Assembly: GCA_030603465.1 (NCBI GenBank)
Contig: JAUVXT010000048.1
Coordinates: 1-12,436 of the forward strand
From: Deltaproteobacteria bacterium
Lineage (GTDB): Bacteria > Desulfobacterota > Syntrophia > Syntrophales > UBA2210
Reading direction: 5' to 3'
DNA length: 12,436 nt
Shown here: positions 1-8,560 of the stretch, in pieces
Layout of the letters: every line of letters begins with the position of its first letter
How positions within the stretch are numbered: position 1 is the stretch's first letter
Made by a program: the position numbers and the translations under genes
The notes under the pieces: generated by a model
The model's database searches: none
What the model was told of the DNA's origin: nothing
The model's input: only the letters and a program-made list of their open reading frames with translations

Positions 1-2412
1 CTCCGGAAAGCGGCAAAGCAGGAAGATATATATCTAATGCCCGGAATTGAGTTGTCGGTCAAAGACGGCCGCAATGGTATCCACACTCTCGTAGTATTCC
101 ATGAAGATTGGATCGATAATCGCGAAAACGCTGACCACATCAACAGTTTTCTCGGACTTACCTTCGCAGGCCAGACCGGTTACAATAACAGCAATGCCCG
201 ATCCAACCACGATTTGATCGAAACAATACGCGAACTGAACAAGTTCGAGAGGGACTACCTGCTCATTTTCGCTCATGTCGAAATGGATAACGGACTGTGG
301 CAGGGGCTCGATGGCGGCAGAATCACTGAACTTGGCAGAAACGAATTGTTCCGCTTGCGTACGGGGGCGTTCCAGAAGGTACGCACGCGCGGCCTGCGGG
401 TGAAAGTGCAAAGATGGCTGGGTGGATGGTACCCTGCCGAAGTAGAAGGTTCCGATCCCAAGGCTATGGAGGAAGTTGGACGCGGCGAACCGACCTTCAT
501 CAAGATCGGCGCATTCACCTTTGAAGCGGCCCAGTTTGCCTTGAAGCCTGGGGCAGATCGTTTGTCCGACAAGGTCATTCAGAGGCAGGTTCACTCTTGG
601 GTGCGATCAGTTAGCTTTGAGGGAGGCATATTGGATGGAAAGCGGATTGATCTTTCCGACGAGATGAACTGTTTAATCGGTATTCGGGGAAGTGGAAAGT
701 CGGCCGTTCTCGAGTGCTTGCGTTTCGCGCTTGAATTGCCGTTACCTGAATCCACAGAAGAGTTGGACCTTAAGTACAAGCAGGATCTTGTTCGATTCGC
801 CCTCGGCAGTGGCGGCAAGGTCGTAGTCGGGGTAGAAGACGCACAAGGACAGCGTTACGAAATCCGCCGAATCCTGAATGAGCGAGCGGACATTTATTTC
901 GATGAGGAATTGCGACCTGGGGTGCGCATTCCCTTGAAGAATCCCCTTTTCTTCGGCCAAAAGGAATTGGTGAAGAGAGGCGAAGGTTCCGAGCGTGAAC
1001 TCGTGGAGCGCTTGTTGGGCTCAAAACTCGATGCTGTCCGCCGAGAGATTGTTGCCCAGCGCCAACGGGTGTTGGAAGTAATGGCGAATCTCGACAAACT
1101 GAAAGACTTGGACACACTGGAGCAGGAATACCAGAGCAAGAGGAAGGACACAGAATTTCGTCTGGAGCTTTTTAAAAAGTACGGCGTTGAGAAGCAGCTT
1201 AGGCGTCAGGTGGAGTTCAATGCAGACGTGACGCACGCACGTCGCGTTGTCGATGCTGTGGATGCCTTTGTCCGATCTTTCGACACATTTCTGAAGGAAC
1301 AGGAATCTGAACTGGCCGCGCAGTCCAAACTTGAGTCCAAAGAAAACGCCGATGTCATCGCAGACATCAACGCTATCCTTGACCGGATACACAAGGCACC
1401 TGACAGGGTGCGCCAGGTTCTCACCGAGACGCGCAACGATGTGCGGGCCTTGCGCGAGAAACTTGGGGAACTGGAGCGTCGCCGTGAGGCACTCAAGGAC
1501 GATTTCGCGTCCATAGAGCGGGAACTGAGCGAGCAACTCCAACAAGCAGGGGGCGTCAGTATTCGCCCGGACGATTTCGTAAAACTCAACACCGAACTAC
1601 AGAAAGCCAAACTGGCACTCGAAGAAATAGCTAAGAGCCGTACACGAAAGAACGCTCTTCGAGACGAGCTTCTGAAGGAACTAAAAAGGCTTTCCGACAT
1701 GTGGCACCAGGAGTTCAAGCAGATCGAGGTGGAAATTAAGAAACTGAACGAAAGCCAAACTGCGCTTCGAATTATCCCACAGTATAAGGGCGACAAGATT
1801 GCGTTTCTGAAAGAGTTGCAGAATCATTTCCGTGGCAGCAAGCTCCGAGAGACAACCTTGAAGGGCGTGCTGGACTCGCATGCTGATTTCATCTCGGTCT
1901 ACGAAGCACTGGATACGATTTGCAGCAACCTCGGTGATTCGGGCGATGTGTTTCGAAGGTACTTCAATGAAGCCAAGGCATCCTTGCTCACTTGGCAGGT
2001 GCCAAACATCTTCCAAATCGAGTATCACGGAAAGGAACTACGCGATCACTCGCTGGGGCAAAGAGCTTCAGCATTGATCCTCTTCATTCTGAGCCAGCGC
2101 GACAACGATGTAATCGTCATTGATCAGCCTGAAGATGACTTGGACAACCAGACCATTTTTGAGGATGTCATCAAACTGGTTCGGACGCTTAAGAAGAGTA
2201 TCCAGTTCATCTTTGCGACGCACAACGCCAATTTCCCCGTACTGGGCGACGCGGAACAGGTAGGCGCATGTTCTTTCGCCGGTGGAAGTGCCGACATCCA
2301 GGTCGGTAGCATTGACGAGTCTGGGATTCAGAAGGCCATCGTATCCATCATGGAAGGCGGGCATGAAGCCTTCGCTCGTCGGAAGGAGATTTACCAACTA
2401 TGGAAGCAATAG
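1..2412 (+). CDS. TrlF-type PHP domain + SMC/ABC-like ATPase (5' partial)
   Basis: The frame is open to the first base of the window, so the ATG at 37 is probably internal and the true start lies upstream. The first visible residues (PGIELSV, then HTLVVF) and a later FAHV motif look like the metal-binding segments of a PHP phosphoesterase domain. A P-loop follows (GIRGSGKS, nt 679-702), then about 1,200 nt rich in charged coiled-coil-like helices, then an ABC-type signature (SLGQRASA, from about 2047), Walker B (VIVIDQPEDDLDN, about 2113-2151) and an H-loop (ATHNAN, about 2215-2232). This order, PHP then an SMC-like head split by a coiled coil, is that of the TrlF family of AAA-like ATPases. 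Related architectures are common in defence islands and act on nucleic acids. No biochemical activity can be assigned from sequence. The last 13 nt overlap the next gene. Confidence 0.85.
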   Translation, partial: LRKAAKQEDIYLMPGIELSVKDGRNGIHTLVVFHEDWIDNRENADHINSFLGLTFAGQTGYNNSNARSNHDLIETIRELNKFERDYLLIFAHVEMDNGLWQGLDGGRITELGRNELFRLRTGAFQKVRTRGLRVKVQRWLGGWYPAEVEGSDPKAMEEVGRGEPTFIKIGAFTFEAAQFALKPGADRLSDKVIQRQVHSWVRSVSFEGGILDGKRIDLSDEMNCLIGIRGSGKSAVLECLRFALELPLPESTEELDLKYKQDLVRFALGSGGKVVVGVEDAQGQRYEIRRILNERADIYFDEELRPGVRIPLKNPLFFGQKELVKRGEGSERELVERLLGSKLDAVRREIVAQRQRVLEVMANLDKLKDLDTLEQEYQSKRKDTEFRLELFKKYGVEKQLRRQVEFNADVTHARRVVDAVDAFVRSFDTFLKEQESELAAQSKLESKENADVIADINAILDRIHKAPDRVRQVLTETRNDVRALREKLGELERRREALKDDFASIERELSEQLQQAGGVSIRPDDFVKLNTELQKAKLALEEIAKSRTRKNALRDELLKELKRLSDMWHQEFKQIEVEIKKLNESQTALRIIPQYKGDKIAFLKELQNHFRGSKLRETTLKGVLDSHADFISVYEALDTICSNLGDSGDVFRRYFNEAKASLLTWQVPNIFQIEYHGKELRDHSLGQRASALILFILSQRDNDVIVIDQPEDDLDNQTIFEDVIKLVRTLKKSIQFIFATHNANFPVLGDAEQVGACSFAGGSADIQVGSIDESGIQKAIVSIMEGGHEAFARRKEIYQLWKQ

Positions 2413-3578
2413 AACTCATTGAATTGATCGGTCGCGGTGAAGACAGCCGAACTCAATTTAAGCAGAGCCAAGATGTCACGAATGCCAAATCGCTGGCGGG
2501 TGAAATGGTAGCGTTTGCCAACCGTAAGGGTGGAAGGATCCTGATCGGAGTTGACGATGTCGGCTCAGTCATCGGGCTGACGCCCAGCGACATACGAAGG
2601 ATCAATCAACTGATTTCCAACACGGCAACCGATTGCGTCCGTCCCTTCATCAACCCCGAAACAGAAAACATCCCTGTCGGCGGGCTATTGGTCATGGTCG
2701 TCACTGTGCCCGAAGGCATCTCAAAGCCATACGCCGACAACGATGGTGTATTCTGGATAAAGTCAGGAGCTGACAAGCGCCGTGTGACTTCCCGTGAGGA
2801 AGTCCAGAGGATGCTTCAGAGCGCCGATCTGGTTCACGCGGATGAGATTCCAGTCGAGAGGACCACAACCGGAGACATAAACTTGGAGCACTTCGGCGCT
2901 TTCTTTGAGAAGCAGTATGGAGAGCCCCTTGACAATATGCTCGACAAGGCTGGAATCTCACTTCACCAATTGCTGAACAATCTTGGTCTGGTGCGTGAGG
3001 CGACGCTCAATCTCGCCGGAGTTATGCTTTTTGGGCGCAATCCTCAAAGACATCGCCCTGCCTTGGTCATCAAGGCTGTATCCTTTGTTGGCAACGATCC
3101 TGCCAGTGACAAATACCGGGACAGCCAGGATATCGAAGGTTGCCTGCGTGATCTGTACATGGAGACAATGTCCTTTCTCAACCGAAATCTGCGGAGACTT
3201 CAGGGCGATAAGGGGATTAACACGGAAGGTGATCTGGAAATCCCACAGACAGCCATGGAGGAACTGGTCGCCAACATGCTGCTGCATCGGGATTACTTTA
3301 TCTCTGCGCCATGGCGCGTATTTATGTTTGACAATCGCATAGAGTTGATCAGCCCTGGGGCTCTGCCGAACAACCTTACCATCGAAAATATCCGCAACGG
3401 CGTGTCGGTCATCCGTAATCCACTTATCACCTCATTTGCAACCAAAGGCAACGAACTACCCTACCGGGGCATCGGCACGGGCATCCGACGCGCACTGGCC
3501 GCCGTTCCAGATCTGGAGTTGGAATCGGACCACGAACGAAACCTTTTTACAGCGCGGATACCACGAAAAGGTCAATGA
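2400..3578 (+). CDS. Schlafen AlbA_2 domain putative DNA/RNA-binding ATPase-like protein
   Basis: The 392-aa product has an N-terminal AlbA_2 domain (about residues 14-135), seen in EDSRTQFK, then AKSLAGEMVAFANRKGG, ILIGVDD and FWIKSGADKR. The C-terminal part resembles the GHKL/HATPase-like module of COG2865 regulators: AMEELVANMLLHRDY (285-299), RIELISPGALPN (313-324) and RGIGTGIRRAL (356-366). Proteins of this layout are annotated as putative transcriptional regulators or RNA-binding proteins and often sit within type I restriction-modification and other defence loci. The ATG lies inside the 3' end of the PHP-ATPase gene (13-nt overlap), with AAGGAG at 2383-2388, so translational coupling is likely. 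The partnership suggests a two-protein module. Its target is unknown. Confidence 0.85.
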   Translation: MEAIELIELIGRGEDSRTQFKQSQDVTNAKSLAGEMVAFANRKGGRILIGVDDVGSVIGLTPSDIRRINQLISNTATDCVRPFINPETENIPVGGLLVMVVTVPEGISKPYADNDGVFWIKSGADKRRVTSREEVQRMLQSADLVHADEIPVERTTTGDINLEHFGAFFEKQYGEPLDNMLDKAGISLHQLLNNLGLVREATLNLAGVMLFGRNPQRHRPALVIKAVSFVGNDPASDKYRDSQDIEGCLRDLYMETMSFLNRNLRRLQGDKGINTEGDLEIPQTAMEELVANMLLHRDYFISAPWRVFMFDNRIELISPGALPNNLTIENIRNGVSVIRNPLITSFATKGNELPYRGIGTGIRRALAAVPDLELESDHERNLFTARIPRKGQ

Positions 3579-3753
3579 TGCTACGCTGCTTTATCGAGAG
3601 ATAAGAAATGAACCCGCTGTGTGTCTTTTGAGTCTTGAGTCGAAGCCGGTCCCGATTGTTTTATTATCAGATACGAAGCGGCGATGCGGACGTCAGCCTG
3701 CCAAAGGCTGGCTTGGAGAAAAGTCTTCGGAGTTATAAGCCTCTCATTAAGGA

Positions 3754-5709
3754 GTGGATCTTACACCCGTTAAAAAACAATACCTGGGGTCTAATAAACT
3801 GCCGAAAAAGAAAACATTATTGGATCGGTTTTCCGATCTGACTTGGAACGATATCGAAGAATGGGCGGACGGAAAGATTGTCTCACGGGGTAAAAATTAT
3901 CAGCGGCAAGGGCGTGTTTCCGATCTGGTCGTAACGGAGGACGGCAGCCTGATTGCCTGGGTGGACGGTACGGAGCACTATGCCACCAGGGTGGACATGG
4001 ATGACGACGGCCTGCCGGATTCGATCTGCACGTGCCCTTACGAACTGGACTGCAAGCACGGGGTGGCCGTGGTGATCGAGTATCTGGAGCGAGTCAAAAA
4101 CAACCGGCCCGTTCCCAAAGCAAAACAGGACGACGATCGCCTGAAATTATTGGAGGATGAGGATTGGGATGATGAACCAGATGATGATGAAAACGCCATG
4201 TCCGGGGATATGCGACAGGACATCGACGGTTTTTTAGAGGGCAAGACCAAAGTCCAACTCATCGACCTGATCCATGATCTTGCAGGACAGTACCCGGAAA
4301 TGGCAAGAGATCTATCCGACCGCAAACAGCTGATTTCCGGCGACACCAAAGCGCTGGTGACGCGTCTGCGTAAAAAGATTCGTGACATCGGCGATGAGCC
4401 CGGCTGGCAGAACCACTGGAATGATGAGGGCTACACGCCGGACTATTCCGGGATTCGCAAAAAGCTCGAGGCCCTGCTCAAGGCGAGGCACGCCGACGAA
4501 GTGCTGACCCTGGGCCGGGAGTTGGTGACGACCGGCACCCGCCAGGTGGAGGAGAGCCACGACGAGGGCGAAACCGAAATGGAGATTGCCGCCTGTATGC
4601 CGGTGATCGTCGATGCGTTGGACCAGTCTTCCCTCGATGTCGCAGACAGGCTTGTTTGGGCGCTGGATGCCGTTCTGGAGGATCAGTTCGAAGTGTGCGA
4701 GGCCTTTGCGGAATATCTCCACCGGCGGCACCCCGAAACTGCCTGGAGCACGCTTGCGGACCGGCTGCTGGCGCGTTTAACCAAACTTAAAGAAGGTAGC
4801 AGGGGCGCTGGTAATTTCAGCAGTATTTTTAAACGTGATCGGCTCAGCAACTGGGCTATCCATGCCCTGGAGCGATCCGGACGGAAAAAAGAGATTGTTC
4901 CGCTTTGCGAAACCGAGGCCCGCAAGACGGGTAGCTATGACCGTCTGGTCAAACGGCTGGTTGCGGCGCGGTGTTATGAAGACGCCGAAAAATGGATAAA
5001 ACAAGGCCTTCGGGACCTCGGGGAAGAATGGCCCGGCATCACCGCCAGTCTGCGTGGTAAGCTGCGGGAAATCCGCACTCTCGAAAAGAACTGGCCCGCC
5101 GTGGCGGCGATGCGGATCGAAGAATTCGTGCGTCGTCCTTCGCGACAGGCCTTCACGGAATGCAAGAAACCCGCAGGTAAGATAAAGGCATGGTCCGACG
5201 TGCGCGAATCTTTGTTGCGCTATCTCGAAAAAGGCGAGCTGCCTTGGAAGCAGAAGGGCTGGCCCCTTCCGGATTCCGGTCTCGACCGGCCTGATGCGGA
5301 TCAGCATAATCGGTTTCCCATGATTGGCGATCTGATTAACATTGCTATCCTTGAGGAAAAACCGGACCAGGTGCTGAGATGGTACGATCAGCGTCCCAAA
5401 AATCGTTTTGGGGGGTACGGGGTTGATGGAGATGCCATTGCCACCGCTATCCAAGACCATGCGCCGGATCGGGCAGTGGCGATCTGGAAAGACAAGGCGG
5501 AACGACTGATCGCCCAGGTCAAGCCCAGCGCCTACCAGGAAGCGGCAAAATACCTTCGTAAAGCGGGGATGGTCATATTCAAGCAGAATAAACAGCCGCA
5601 ATGGGATCAATACTTGGGAAGCTTGCGGAATGCGCACGCCCGCAAACGCCGCCTGATAGAAATCCTGGATGGCTTGGACGGAAAACCGATCGTGAAAAGA
5701 AGAAGCTGA
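3754..5709 (+). CDS. SWIM zinc-finger protein with C-terminal helical repeats
   Basis: This protein of about 651 aa carries a SWIM zinc finger of the form CxCx5CxH (Cys92, Cys94, Cys100, His102 in CTCPYELDCKHG). It is preceded by the usual family lead-in with SRGKNYQRQGRV (about residues 44-55). A strongly acidic linker (about 123-150, many Asp/Glu) separates it from a long alpha-helical, TPR-like region to the C terminus. SWIM fingers bind nucleic acid or protein; the family's role is not established. The start is uncertain. An in-frame stop at 3748 excludes anything upstream, so GTG at 3754 is the longest choice, but its AAGGA is almost touching the codon. TTG at 3820 would give an N terminus closer to what I recall for relatives. 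The 175-nt gap before it holds only a weak 6-bp hairpin and no convincing promoter. Confidence 0.85.
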   Translation: MDLTPVKKQYLGSNKLPKKKTLLDRFSDLTWNDIEEWADGKIVSRGKNYQRQGRVSDLVVTEDGSLIAWVDGTEHYATRVDMDDDGLPDSICTCPYELDCKHGVAVVIEYLERVKNNRPVPKAKQDDDRLKLLEDEDWDDEPDDDENAMSGDMRQDIDGFLEGKTKVQLIDLIHDLAGQYPEMARDLSDRKQLISGDTKALVTRLRKKIRDIGDEPGWQNHWNDEGYTPDYSGIRKKLEALLKARHADEVLTLGRELVTTGTRQVEESHDEGETEMEIAACMPVIVDALDQSSLDVADRLVWALDAVLEDQFEVCEAFAEYLHRRHPETAWSTLADRLLARLTKLKEGSRGAGNFSSIFKRDRLSNWAIHALERSGRKKEIVPLCETEARKTGSYDRLVKRLVAARCYEDAEKWIKQGLRDLGEEWPGITASLRGKLREIRTLEKNWPAVAAMRIEEFVRRPSRQAFTECKKPAGKIKAWSDVRESLLRYLEKGELPWKQKGWPLPDSGLDRPDADQHNRFPMIGDLINIAILEEKPDQVLRWYDQRPKNRFGGYGVDGDAIATAIQDHAPDRAVAIWKDKAERLIAQVKPSAYQEAAKYLRKAGMVIFKQNKQPQWDQYLGSLRNAHARKRRLIEILDGLDGKPIVKRRS

Positions 5710-5714
5710 CAATC

Positions 5715-5891
5715 ATGTCTTCCGACACAAAACATATATGGACCTTTCGCGCCCGTTTCAGGCGGCATGCCTTTGGATGGCGTTCGCAACCGGCGATCAA
5801 GCGTATCAAGGAAGCTGTTTCGGAAATAAAGAAAGCGGCCCGCAAGGACCCCGTTATGGGTGGCGAGGGCGGCGTGCTTGGATTGAAATAG
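5715..5891 (+). pseudogene. N-terminal stub of conserved SWIM-associated hypothetical protein
   Basis: A 58-codon frame starts 5 nt after the SWIM stop codon and reads MSSDTKHIWTFRARFRRHAF, then GWRSQPAIKRIKEAVSEIKK. The basic, aromatic-rich beginning and the amphipathic helix look like real protein. From memory, a conserved protein of a few hundred residues encoded next to SWIM genes begins this way (WTF-RxRFRRxAFGW, then KEAVSEIKKxA+KDP and a GAV segment). Here the similarity stops at GGEGGVLGLK and a TAG follows, and I could not pick up the missing C-terminal part in the other frames. I read it as a truncated gene left at the end of the accessory block. It could instead be a genuine small basic protein. 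Confidence 0.6.
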
Positions 5892-5911
5892 GGACAAGGA
5901 GATTATCGGTT

Positions 5912-5986
5912 ATGGTACAGGAATTGGAACATATTGAGTACAAACAAGGTATGCTCGAGAGGGGGATAAATTTTCGCCAAAATTAA
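5912..5986 (+). other. Possible 5' remnant of a second AlbA_2-domain gene
   Basis: A 24-codon ORF begins at an ATG preceded by AAGGA about 12 nt upstream. Its first half, MVQELEHIEYKQGMLER, resembles the N terminus of AlbA_2-type regulators, which commonly start with an ELEHIEYK-like string. After that the resemblance is lost (GINFRQN) and a stop follows 4 nt before the convergent kinase gene. The match is short, so chance cannot be excluded. If real, it marks where an accessory gene was cut at the junction with the core operon. Confidence 0.25.
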
Positions 5987-5990
5987 CGCA

Positions 5991-7490
5991 TCAAATCCTT
6001 ATGAAAAACGTTGTTCCCTTGTCCGGTTCGGATTCGACATCGATACGACCGCCATGATTTCCTATGATCCTTTTGCATATCGAGAGACCGAGGCCGGTGC
6101 CTTTTTTCTTTGTCGTAAAAAAGGGTTTGAATATTTTTTTCAGGTCATCCCTGTTGACCCCGCATCCCGTGTCACTAATGGCGATTTCCACGGATCTTAC
6201 TCCGTCGCCCATAATCGTTGAGGTTGAAAAACTCAACCTTCCTCCCTCGGGCATTGCCTCTATTCCGTTAAGGGCCACATTCATCAGTACCTGCATGAGC
6301 TGTTCCCCGTCCACCTTTACATAGGGGATGTCATAATCGAGTGTTTTTGTAACTACAGTATTATCCGGGAGTTGTGTCGTTTTCAGAAGGGATATAACCT
6401 TCTCTACTATGCGGTTGATATTCTGAATTTCCGCATTCATTGAATAGGGATTGGCGTAATTGAGAAACCTGGACATTACGCCATCCAGTCTGTCTGTCTC
6501 TTCAATTATGACATCGAGAAGTTTGTGATTACGATCTCCATCTTCTTCCGATTTCAGATACTGCGCCGCGCCCTTTATGGAACCGAGGGGGTTGCGTATC
6601 TCGTGGGCGAGGCCGGTGGCCATCTCTTCGAGAAGCGCGGATTTCCCTTTCTCCACCTCTTCGTCGAGCAAATCGATTTCTCTGTATCTTGAGAAAAGGT
6701 ATTTGAATACCCGTTTCAATAACTGCTTCAAGGGATCGATAAAGATCACGATGATGAAGGCCGACATAATGACACTGTTGAACGGGAGATGCACACTTAC
6801 GTCAAACAGACCTATAACGAGATAAAATACGAGGGTTGCGAATAACATAATGGAGAAGACCATGAGGGATCTCAACAGGATTTCATAAAGTTCGGGCAGC
6901 TCAGGGTGGGTTATTACGAGAAAAATAAAATAGAGAAGAGCCGCTACGGCTATATCCGAAAGGGGTGGAATCCCGGGGGTATAGTGGTTCATAATATCGG
7001 AAATGCTCAGGATGGCGGCGATTATACAGCCGATCGCGATATTGATCATTCTCGTTTTTTCGGCTCCAGGAGATCTCTCCCTGATGGAGAAAATAACCGC
7101 TGTAAAACAATATATAAGTGTAAGGCCGGAATATATATACAGAAGGGTATCCAGATGGGGCCATCGGTAGAGGGGCGTAAAGAGTGCAAGAAGAACCACG
7201 ACGCTTACTATCCCCGCGAGATTCGCAACCCGGTTTGACAGCAAGGTTTTATTATGTGCCGTATATCTCAAGAAGGTAATCAGGACAGGAGGTATGGCGA
7301 GGAGTCCTGTTCTATATATTATTTTCCAGAATTCATTGTCAAAAACTCCGGAAAAGAAGGAGCCGCTCTTCGTAAGAAATATGGCCAGGCAGAGAGCCGC
7401 GAAGGAAATAAAGGTGGGATTCTTTTTTTTCCTGGTTATTGAGGAAATTGCAATAGCAAGGCTGACTACAGCCAGCGCAAAAGTTTCCAT
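5991..7490 (-). CDS. Membrane sensor histidine kinase (NtrB/ZraS-like catalytic core)
   Basis: The 499-aa protein has an N-terminal half with about eight or nine hydrophobic segments between residues 1 and 255, so sensing is probably within or at the inner membrane. A short linker leads to the HisKA box GLAHEIRNPLGSIKGAAQYL with phospho-acceptor His296. The HATPase domain shows the N box (NVALNGIEAM, 404-413), G1 (DTGCG), the F box (FKPFFTTK, 454-461) and G2 (GTGLGL, 464-469). All residues for autophosphorylation appear present. The catalytic core is of the NtrB/AtoS/ZraS kind, whose partners are usually sigma54-dependent regulators. It is the third gene of the glmM operon, 40 nt after the deaminase gene. 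No response regulator is in the window; the kinase's 3' end meets accessory DNA after 4 nt. The start ATG has only a weak ribosome-binding site (GAGAAG close to it). Confidence 0.9.
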   Translation of the reverse strand: METFALAVVSLAIAISSITRKKKNPTFISFAALCLAIFLTKSGSFFSGVFDNEFWKIIYRTGLLAIPPVLITFLRYTAHNKTLLSNRVANLAGIVSVVVLLALFTPLYRWPHLDTLLYIYSGLTLIYCFTAVIFSIRERSPGAEKTRMINIAIGCIIAAILSISDIMNHYTPGIPPLSDIAVAALLYFIFLVITHPELPELYEILLRSLMVFSIMLFATLVFYLVIGLFDVSVHLPFNSVIMSAFIIVIFIDPLKQLLKRVFKYLFSRYREIDLLDEEVEKGKSALLEEMATGLAHEIRNPLGSIKGAAQYLKSEEDGDRNHKLLDVIIEETDRLDGVMSRFLNYANPYSMNAEIQNINRIVEKVISLLKTTQLPDNTVVTKTLDYDIPYVKVDGEQLMQVLMNVALNGIEAMPEGGRLSFSTSTIMGDGVRSVEIAISDTGCGVNRDDLKKIFKPFFTTKKKGTGLGLSICKRIIGNHGGRIDVESEPDKGTTFFIRI

Positions 7491-7530
7491 ATCTTCTCAG
7501 TTGACATCCCTGACTTTAATCCTCAACCCT

Positions 7531-8493
7531 TTAAGAACTTATGTCCTCGATCGCGATGCCCCGTTCGTTTATTTCGGATATGTGATCAAGCAGGTGTTTC
7601 GCGGCTTCCCTGTCTATTACATAGATCATTTCGCCGCCATTATTCGAAAAAATCTGTCCGTAGGATATGGGTATCTCGGGGGTGGGATCATTCAGAAGCG
7701 ACGCGGCAACCGGTTCGGATTTCCGTTTCCCGTTTGCGAGGAGCACAACCTTTTTTGCCTCATAGACAAGCTCGCTCCCCATCGAAATGGCGTAACAGGG
7801 ACTCTCTTCCCTGTGCGCGAAATGTCCATCCGCGACGGCGTTCATTACTGTATTATCGTCGAGCCTGACGAGGAGCATCCTGTTTCCCTCAAAGGGGATC
7901 CCCGATTCATGGAATGCCACATGGCCCTTTCCGCCCACTCCAACGATATGGAGGTCTATTCCGCCCCTTTCCTCTATTTTTCCGGCGTAGGCGTCGAGTA
8001 TCTCATCCCTGATCCAGCGAAGATATAGGGACTTCGCGTCTTTTTTTACGACAACGGCCTTGCCTCTGTCAGTGCCCTGTTCCTCCCAGTCTTCGGGATT
8101 CGCTTTGAGCTCTTCTTCAAGCCGGTCTTGATCGATCAAAGTGCCCCAAGGCACATTTACCTCTCTAAACTTCTTTTCCAAGAGCCCGAAAAGTTCCTGG
8201 ATCATGAAAAAGCTGTAGCTTTCAGGGTGAAGGGCTCTCTGCTGGGCATTTTCTCCCGGGAGTCCCACATACTCATCGAGATTAAAACTCTCTATCCGTG
8301 TCGCATCAAATCGACCTTCATTGGCTGCCCCGGCGAGGGTTTTGTACAGTTTCGCGGGCGTGTTTCCTGTGGCGAGTCCGAGCCTGTAACTATCATTTTT
8401 CTTTATGGTTTCCCTTATATCATTTATAACAATGTCTGCCGCGACATCACTCATGTGATCAAAATCGCGGGTGATGATAACTTTGAAAGACAT
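7531..8493 (-). CDS. Divergent glucosamine-6-phosphate deaminase (NagB-like)
   Basis: NagB enzymes interconvert glucosamine 6-phosphate with fructose 6-phosphate plus ammonia. The family marks are clear: LGLATGNTPAKLY (39-50, phosphate loop), FNLDEYVGL (70-78, with catalytic Asp73), and GVGGKGHVAFHESG (185-198) with His191 and Glu196. In classical NagB this last motif reads DGHIAFNEP; here the Asp is replaced by Lys189. The protein is 320 aa against about 266 aa for E. coli NagB, with extra sequence around residues 116-160. It starts 67 nt after glmM in the same direction, with a strong GGAGG (complement of 8504-8508) 10 nt before the ATG. The placement suggests a role in supply or recycling of GlcN6P for GlmM. 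A related sugar-phosphate isomerase or deaminase activity is possible given the altered motif. Confidence 0.85.
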   Translation of the reverse strand: MSFKVIITRDFDHMSDVAADIVINDIRETIKKNDSYRLGLATGNTPAKLYKTLAGAANEGRFDATRIESFNLDEYVGLPGENAQQRALHPESYSFFMIQELFGLLEKKFREVNVPWGTLIDQDRLEEELKANPEDWEEQGTDRGKAVVVKKDAKSLYLRWIRDEILDAYAGKIEERGGIDLHIVGVGGKGHVAFHESGIPFEGNRMLLVRLDDNTVMNAVADGHFAHREESPCYAISMGSELVYEAKKVVLLANGKRKSEPVAASLLNDPTPEIPISYGQIFSNNGGEMIYVIDREAAKHLLDHISEINERGIAIEDISS

Positions 8494-8560
8494 GTAAGAA
8501 CTTCCTCCCTCCCGGCAAGCCTTAAATCCAATGTTATAAATCTTAGTTTTTCCTGCTGTT

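Noticed and set aside
34..594. Long minus-strand frame opposite the PHP-ATPase gene
   Set aside because: The plus frame carries PHP and ATPase motifs through the whole region; the antisense frame has none.
3579..3753. Possible promoter or terminator before the SWIM gene (two TTGAGT copies, a TATTAT, a CAGCCT/AGGCTG hairpin)
   Set aside because: The -35/-10 spacing is about 21 nt or more, and the 6-bp hairpin has no T-tract.
7294..8028. Long plus-strand frame (244 aa) across the kinase and deaminase genes
   Set aside because: Both genes are read with intact motifs on the minus strand; this frame lacks domains and a ribosome-binding site.
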